In this document: in pieces, positions 58,300 through 64,000 of the stretch
How the letters are laid out: the number at the start of each line of letters is the position of its first letter
Position numbering within the stretch: the stretch's first letter is position 1
Assembly (NCBI GenBank): GCA_033032175.1
Contig: CM065328.1
Coordinates: 11,780,690 to 11,844,689 of the forward strand
Origin: Saturnia japonica
Taxonomy: Eukaryota; Arthropoda; Insecta; Lepidoptera; Saturniidae
Direction: 5' to 3'
DNA length: 64,000 bases
Program-made: the position numbers and the translations under genes
The notes under the pieces: model-generated
Databases searched by the model: none
The model's input: the letters and a program-made list of their open reading frames with translations, nothing else
What the model was told of the DNA's origin: nothing

Positions 58300-59960
58300 A
58301 TTGCATTTATTTTCATTTTTTAACCGATTTAAAGAAAATAGGTTCTCAATTCGAATGTATATTTTTAATGGACGTTCAGCCATGACTTATTTGTTTATGA
58401 ACTGAATTGGATGATTCTTTTTTCGTTGAAAAGGGGATACTTCAAGGGTGGTCCTATTTTAATATCATTGGCATCGGATCTTATACTTCGAAGATCTATC
58501 AGAAAACTTCTCAGAATCATTTAAGTTGATCTTTTTTTTGGCTTGTTTAAGTTTTTGATTATAAAATTATGAAATATAAACATTTTATTTTGAATTATTA
58601 TTACAAAAATATAAACAAATTATTTGGAGAAAAGGATATACTGATTAAGTTCATTGTTTTTTACATTTTTACAGATATAAATTATAATAAAAATAAACCA
58701 AAACAAAATCAGTTTATATATGAAAACCCTTAATCAACGGAACTCAAACCATCGTCTACTCGTACACTGTATATACAACAGTGCGTACAAGTCTGGTCAT
58801 CATACAGCTAACGCCAATATGACGACGATTATAGTATTGTAATTCAAAACTTTTATTAATCGTGTATATCTATTTCATGTTCCCTCGCAGGCCAAATCCT
58901 ATAGATGTATTGTCTTTTTTTTGTGTCAGTTCGTGGTAGGTGTCTGACACCCGTGTAGATCCCATCCGCAAACGCTCTATAAGGAACTTCGTTCCAATAA
59001 TCAATAATTATCTTAGGTATTCAATTTATAATAACTCATACTCACATCTAGTTAATTACTAAAGCAAGATCTCCAGTTCATCTGTATAATATCTTTGTCC
59101 ATTTGTTTGCGTCGAGCTTAAACTGAGCCGGACAATGGCGGATCTAACTGAAACTCGATAAACCGGCTTTACCCGGTTCAACATCTGTTTACCAGACGGA
59201 TTATGCATGATTTATAACCAAAGTTTTATTGAGGACGAACAAAAAGTTCCCTCAGACGTATAGATAACATTATAATCTTATAAGTTATAAGGAATATATT
59301 TAACCGATTTTTTTTAAAAATGAGGAAGTTCTCAATTCGAATGTATATTTCTTTAATGAATGTTCAACCATAACTGCTTTAGATTATGCTATTTGAACAC
59401 ATAGTTTAGGAGACAATGAAAAATTAAAATTATTTGTACTTGCGGGAAGAACGATTATGATAGACTACATGAGTGATTTGGCGGCGTGGTTTTTATCGAG
59501 TAAAATTATCACGGGTGGAAACCCCAGCTAGTTCCTAAATATAATTCAGTAAATGTGCATTGTTGCGAGCGCGACACAGCGTACATCTCATACATTTTAA
59601 ACGTAATACAATTAACTTCAACGAATGTACTGCATTGTACAAATCCCATAATTCTAAATTTGGATAATATTATGCAGTGATATTAATTAATCGCAATATT
59701 ACATCGGTGATATCAGTAAATGAACAATATAGCGGAATTGTTTTCGCTTTGCATCAGTTCATCTGATTATAAACATAATTGGTGCAAGTAAAGGGAGTTT
59801 TTAACCGATTTCAAAAAAAGACGGAGGTTACATAATTCGAATGTGTATATTTATTTATGAATGTTCAGCCATAACTTCTTTGTTTATAAACCAATTTGGA
59901 AGATTATTTTTTTGAACTTAGAGGAAGTTGGTCCCATTTTAATTTGAAGATACACCACGG
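58300..59960 (+). repeat. Cluster of three repeat-J copies, with repeat I copy 2
   Basis: Repeat J, starting ttaaccgatttcaaaaaaag-like and containing tcaattcgaatgtatatt and tgttcagccataact, occurs at about 58318-58470, 59300-59400 and 59800-59960, all in the plus sense. Repeat I copy 2 lies at 58745-58930. A ggaacttcgttcc palindrome is at 58983-58995. Confidence 0.6.
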
Positions 59961-60055
59961 AATTTATCAATATTATTGAATTTGGTTTTCTTTTTGTTAA
60001 TAATTGTCTTATCATTTATTACTTTAGCTCGGAAAAAATAATGCATAGCAAATAT

Positions 60056-60200
60056 CAAAATCAAAACCACTTTATTCAGTTTAGTCCCTCACGTACTTAT
60101 TGACGTTAAAATAGTAAATTACTTTACCTACAATTTGGAAAGCTTCTTAGTCACCGAGTAGTCTCGACATGAAACTCGATTTGGTTAACTTTTTGTTTTA
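60056..60200 (-). repeat. LINE E 3' fragment, copy E5
   Basis: aaaaccactttattcagttt, a short UTR and aaactcgatttggtta match the 3' end of E1; no coding left. Confidence 0.5.
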
Positions 60201-61367
60201 CTATGTACATATTTTTTCATTATCATCATCTGAGACTCTGCGACCGCGGACGGGCATTGGTCTGGTTCAAGACTGATCTTCTTCAGGCTTTCTCTTTTTA
60301 TCTCTACAAAGAAATTCTTTTTAGATCATTATAAATGCCATTCGACCATCTGACTTGAGTTCTGCCTCAATTTCTACGTCCATCTAGTTTTTTCCTCCAG
60401 AAAGAAGTCTTTTGAATATCCTGGTCCCTTCCATCCTTACGACATTTCCTGTCTATCGTAAGCATCCAATTTTAATTGACTTAACAATATTTGATTAATA
60501 ATTTTACAGTTAATAATTATAATATTCTAGAGGAACTACAAAGAGGGCCATATGATGATAAGTAGATACAGTACAATTCACAAATTATTGTAATTGTGGA
60601 TGACAAACTCCATCGGCAGCCATCCCTGTCAAGGCAGCCTACCAACTTTATCAATCCTATCTATGTTTTGTAGCTACTGTAGCCTATAGGCCAGAGGTTT
60701 CCAGACTTTTTCTCATAGACCGCTTTCAAAATATTGCTGGTTCCGGTGGACTCCCTGCAGCTACATTTCTACCATATTCCCAAAACTCGACAAAAAATGT
60801 GAAGATTAAATCTAACTATGTAAATTTGCTTTGCGGCTGAGTTCGGCACAAATCTCGACACGTTGTAATGAATAAGGAATATGGAAGTTTTTACAAGTAA
60901 CAGTCGCAAGCTTCTAAAATATTATCTGCCTACATTAATAGGTGAAGTCAAGCCAACATTTTAATTTATCACTATTGGAAGCAAATTAATTTTCATGGAC
61001 CCCCGCTTACGAATTGTGAACCCCAATTTTTTTTGTCACGCCAACGTAACCTCCCGTCGAGTCTCCCGTAAACTCCTGGGAGTCCACCTGGACCACTTTG
61101 GGAATTAAGGCTATAGACGCTTGTCAAAATAAGAAATTGTCACCGTACGGTGCAGTAATACTTATGAAAATCGGATGTAATAGATATTTAACCTTTGGAT
61201 TTTTTAATTATTATTAATAAAATCGCAATACTGCAGACTCGTGGTCCTCACTTTTTTTAAAACGTAGGTGCTATTACTAGAGAACATTAAAAATTGCCGT
61301 TAAAAACAGATACATTTACAGATGCAGCTGCATACTAAAAACTAAGTGAGCATTTTATAACTAAATC

Positions 61368-61406
<39 letters not shown>

Positions 61407-61440
61407 AAATGTTTTAAATCTAACAATTATAAAACTAATA
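60201..61440. other. Unassigned, with a possible LINE tail and a (ta)n run
   Basis: 60215-60480 read on the minus strand ends in atgatgataatg and has LEPDQCPSAVAESQMM in one frame, faintly like the end of a retroposon of the RTE kind; stops abound. A (ta)n microsatellite occupies 61371-61402. Nothing else seen. Confidence 0.35.
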
Positions 61441-61452
61441 GCTATTACATTG

Positions 61453-62265
61453 TTACACAGAGGGTGAGGTATTAGAGATTATTATAGTCTTAATGACATT
61501 CACATCGCCATGTTTCATTGTCATCTTTAGGTTGTAGTCCACAATGTCTTTCGCCGAGGCACTCACCGCTCGGCGGATAAATCTGCCAATCGCGTCCTCG
61601 GATACGTCGGTATAATAGACACAGGTCTCGGTATGCCTCGAAACAGCCACGATAGCATGGGATACACTATCGTGGATCTGTAGTTTCCTTCCCTTGGTCT
61701 GGAGGATCACCACCGATTTAAAGGTCAATCCCTGGGACTCATGAATCGTCAGGACGCGCGATCTCTCCCCTGTCCCGAAGCCTTTGCTGATTAGCGCTTT
61801 CTTCTCCACCTGAGTGTGCACCAGGTAGAGGGTGTCGGGGAGGTTTGGGGGTATTTGCGCGCCCGAGTAACCCTCGAGTCTCGGAGATCTCACTGTCGGT
61901 TTCGATAAGTATATACGATCGTAGACCTCACTGAACGCGTAGGCCACATCCACCAGGTTCCTGTGGGTGCAGAGAAGCTGTTTAATTATTTCGGTGACTG
62001 CAGTTGGTCGGCAGTAGGGCATCTCGAAGAGGTTCTCCCGGTCGATATAGGGAAGCTGGTTGAAGTCACCAATGAGAAGGATTTTGCTAGCACCCACCAA
62101 ATGCGGACATTTCTCGGACTCCTTAAAACCATTTACGAGTATAGAATCCGTAGTACGCGCTCTCTTCTCGGCTTTGCTACCATGCGTCTGCACCAGTTTT
62201 CCTGAAGAAATCTCCAATGCAATTTTTCTGTGCCTTACTTCTCGTAAAATAGTGAGCATACCCAT
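61453..62265 (-). CDS. Endogenous viral element: alphavirus-like superfamily-1 helicase, N-terminally incomplete
   Basis: 270 uninterrupted codons from the ATG at 62265. Motifs by residue: TTDSIL (38-43, region after motif Ia), motif III GDFNQLPYIDR (66-76), CRPTAV and HRN (85-103), motif V TIHESQGLTF (173-182), motif VI HAIVAVSRHT (203-212). This set is that of viral helicases of plus-strand RNA viruses of the virga/nege/kita kind, where the domain unwinds RNA or caps it as part of the replicase. The Walker A loop lies before the start and the Asp-Glu of motif II is missing between residues 46 and 58, so ATPase activity is not expected. GC content is visibly above that of the flanks. A TGA stands two codons before the ATG, so this start is forced by decay, not the viral one. 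The ORF being open argues for recent integration or retention. The virus group is inferred from motifs only. Confidence 0.8.
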   Translation of the reverse strand: MGMLTILREVRHRKIALEISSGKLVQTHGSKAEKRARTTDSILVNGFKESEKCPHLVGASKILLIGDFNQLPYIDRENLFEMPYCRPTAVTEIIKQLLCTHRNLVDVAYAFSEVYDRIYLSKPTVRSPRLEGYSGAQIPPNLPDTLYLVHTQVEKKALISKGFGTGERSRVLTIHESQGLTFKSVVILQTKGRKLQIHDSVSHAIVAVSRHTETCVYYTDVSEDAIGRFIRRAVSASAKDIVDYNLKMTMKHGDVNVIKTIIISNTSPSV

Positions 62266-62590
62266 TATTCAACGAACAGGTATAGTTATTATTAGAAATA
62301 ATAAGACTAAAATTATTAGGTATAGTAAAAAAATACTCATTGCGGGCTGGTCTTCCTCCAAATATCTAAACGCCACGACGGGTATGGACACTGAGTCTTG
62401 GAGAAAGAATTATCCAAATCTGACGGCTTAAGCATACTAAAAAAGGACTGAAAATCATCCACCATTCAAAGCTTTATGAATTTTGTTTTAAGGCTTTATT
62501 TGCGTCGAACCGTTCCAACAGCAACCTATCCAAACCTCCAATAAATTTAGACTACTCTAACGAAACTCATTTGAAAACAAACAAACAAAC
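62266..62590 (-). pseudogene. Degenerate coding upstream of the helicase, probably same viral integration
   Basis: In three different minus-strand frames the translation has protein-like pieces: LLLERFDANKALKQNS (near 62555-62508), MVDDFQSFFSMLKPSDLDN (near 62465-62409) and VVAFRYLEEDQPAMS (near 62378-62335). They lie in order, on the same strand and just upstream of the helicase frame. I do not recognise a domain. If viral, they would come from the replicase between its methyltransferase and helicase, broken by at least two frame changes. Confidence 0.35.
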
Positions 62591-62714
62591 AAATAATTTG
62601 TTTTTCGTAACTTGGACCACACCCTTATGTTTAACTTATCAAATTTCAGAACGTCCGAGCATAGTGTCAGTACGCGTTATACATCCACTCACCCCAAATT
62701 AGTCGGACTGTAAT

Positions 62715-63008
62715 ATGACGGGTTCGTGTAATATTATATTATATTTTAGGGGCCTCGTTATCCCGATATTCTTCCTGTATTACCTAATCTATTATCTTTT
62801 AATCCAGCAATATTGTAATCATTATTTTTTTGTAAAACAAGAACGGATTCATAAAACAATCGTACCTGATTGGATCGATACTATGTGCGTAATGTTCTTT
62901 CTTTTACATGGAATCAACTTTCTTCATAATGAGAGACTCATTCTGGCCGTATTTAGTATTATCCTGATTTTTAGTACCCATGGCGCGGCATTGGCATTTT
63001 ATAAATAG
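62715..63008 (+). CDS. Hydrophobic three-helix protein, unknown, possibly virus-derived
   Basis: 97 codons. Hydrophobic segments at about residues 6-31 (ILYFRGLVIPIFFLYYLIYY), 54-68 and 72-92 (ending STHGAALAFY) suggest a small multi-pass membrane protein. It lies 450 bp from the helicase fragment on the other strand. Nege- and kita-like viruses encode a small multi-span virion membrane protein (SP24 type) downstream of the replicase, and the size, helices and the HG before a tyrosine would fit, but I cannot claim homology. It could equally be chance coding in AT-rich DNA, which tends to give Phe/Ile/Tyr-rich frames. The next frame overlaps its end by 29 bases. Confidence 0.3.
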   Translation: MTGSCNIILYFRGLVIPIFFLYYLIYYLLIQQYCNHYFFVKQERIHKTIVPDWIDTMCVMFFLLHGINFLHNERLILAVFSIILIFSTHGAALAFYK

Positions 63009-63285
63009 ACGCGTTATACTCTCACTAAAAGCAATTTCAAAACGCTACAATTTTTGTTATCAGTATGTCGAAACAAAAGAGATAGGAAATTACAGCGTAA
63101 GGGAAACTCTGTTGTCAAAAAAGGATAAAAGTTTCTTCTCGCTCACGCCACGCTGGTATCAAATCGAAAGTGAATTGAGGGTAATTATTGCTCACCATTC
63201 ACGAGGTCATGTAAATAGCGCCAATTCCGTATCTACTTATAAAATATCATTGACTGACGGTGTGCGCGTTCTACTGCCTAACTGA
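62980..63285 (+). CDS. Unrecognised 101-codon frame overlapping the hydrophobic one
   Basis: Starts inside the end of the preceding frame, one register away. Its balanced composition (basic FINRRVILSLKAISKRY start, then SLTPRWYQIESELRVI and TYKISLTDGVRVLLPN end) looks more like real protein than most chance frames here. It could be the continuation of the membrane protein after a single frame change, making one gene of about 190 codons, or a separate fragment. No domain recognised. Confidence 0.3.
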   Translation: MARHWHFINRRVILSLKAISKRYNFCYQYVETKEIGNYSVRETLLSKKDKSFFSLTPRWYQIESELRVIIAHHSRGHVNSANSVSTYKISLTDGVRVLLPN

Positions 63286-63299
63286 GAACAGACACTGGC

Positions 63300-63915
63300 T
63301 TGAGCTTTAGGGTCCTGAAGTCAAAAAGGAACCCTTAAAGTTTCACTTTATCCGTTTGTCTGTCCGGAACTTAATTCAGAAATTCTTATTATAAAACTAG
63401 AAAGCTGTAATTTGGTGTGGCTATCACGTCGATAAAGAGGTAAAAAAATTTTTGGAAAAAATTTATTGTTTATGGTTTCTTCCTTACACCTAAAGTGGGA
63501 ATGAACTATTTTTCTCTTCTATCTCATTGCGTGCTATGTCACTGGATAGGTCGTTCAAAAATATTGCTGGTGACTGAACACCATTTTTCGATTCAGGGAT
63601 CCCTTTGCGAAATATTAAACGTTAAAATGTTAATTTTTGTTAGAGTTAAGTGTCCCCCTGCCTGTTAAACAGTAATTTTTGGATATGTGAAAAAAATCAT
63701 GGTAGTAGTGTATAAAGTATATATAATTAAGTTAAAAAAAAGCTATCACAGGTAAGTAGGCTTTACAAGTAAACGAGCGATAGTCAATAAATTTTTAAAA
63801 TGTACTTATAAAAGTAATTTCTTATAAATTTAATTGAAAATTACATAAAGCCTCATCTCTAAATCTGCATTTATTGTGACGAGCAACATTTGGCAATTAG
63901 AAACTTGACACTATT
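63300..63915 (+). repeat. Dispersed repeat G, copy 2
   Basis: Collinear with 45680-46545 but without the inner segment of that copy. It begins with aggaacccttaaagtttcac-like and gtttgtctgtccgg, a head common in lepidopteran repeats. Confidence 0.6.
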
Positions 63916-64000
63916 AGAAAATGGTTAACTTACATTTACCAGTTTATATCGTTATTACTTTTAATAAAATCTACATTAACATATTTAAAAGCATTTAATT

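Noticed and set aside
59455..59531. CTAG|T at 59528 as another Helitron 3' end
   Set aside because: No convincing hairpin or 5' end; not counted.
61963..62431. Plus-strand frames of 80 and 123 codons
   Set aside because: Antisense to the viral helicase and the coding upstream of it; no motifs.
1..64000. CRISPR array, bacterial operons or riboswitches
   Set aside because: No regularly spaced repeats; the sequence is plainly animal nuclear DNA.

Overview
The window is AT-rich, intron-scale DNA from an insect, most likely a moth or butterfly. It carries several repeat types that I recognise as common in Lepidoptera: tRNA-headed SINEs, short Helitron-like elements ending in CTAG|T, the 'nullomer-like' cttaccatcagg-type block, and RTE, CR1/Jockey, Pao and copia remnants. 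I found no intact host gene. Almost everything that can be named is a transposon relic, often one inside another. Such gene-poor, nested DNA would suit heterochromatin, a W chromosome or a piRNA cluster, but that is inference.

Layout. 1-2.8 kb: coding part of a broken BEL/Pao retrotransposon (protease, RT with YMDD, RNase H). 3.9-5.7 and 11.8-13.6 kb: two copies of a 1.8 kb repeat, one keeping the tail of a non-LTR reverse transcriptase. 6.5-8.9 kb: two short Helitron-like elements. 14.9-24.4 kb: a 4.5 kb block present twice. 19.6-27.15 kb: one copia-like element on the minus strand. Its two 200-bp LTRs differ at two positions and are flanked by the same 5-bp duplication (GTATA), but its 3' half has been replaced by a second copy of the 4.5 kb block lying just to its left, plus a 106-bp scrap of the same block. 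28-34 kb and 40-50 kb: SINEs, RTE and CR1-type tails. 37.05-37.74 kb: a complete 690-bp Helitron-like element. 52.5-53.2 kb: a Helitron-like element holding a 361-bp RTE tail with an 11-bp target duplication. 54.2-57.5 kb: relic of an autonomous Helitron (Rep/helicase, minus strand), itself invaded by a LINE and a SINE piece.

The most unusual gene is at 61.45-62.27 kb, minus strand: an uninterrupted 270-codon frame whose protein is the C-terminal two thirds of a superfamily-1 helicase of the alphavirus-like type (virga/nege/kita-like plus-strand RNA viruses). It looks like an endogenous viral element. It is GC-richer than its surroundings and lacks the nucleotide-binding motifs. More degenerate same-strand coding lies just upstream, and two opposite-strand frames (62.7-63.3 kb), one of them a three-helix membrane protein, may belong to the same integration.

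The parts do not form a pathway. The functional links are parasitic ones: an autonomous Helitron relic and several short elements with Helitron-type ends, LINE tails and SINEs that depend on LINE machinery, and an RNA-virus fragment most easily explained by reverse transcription by a resident retroelement.
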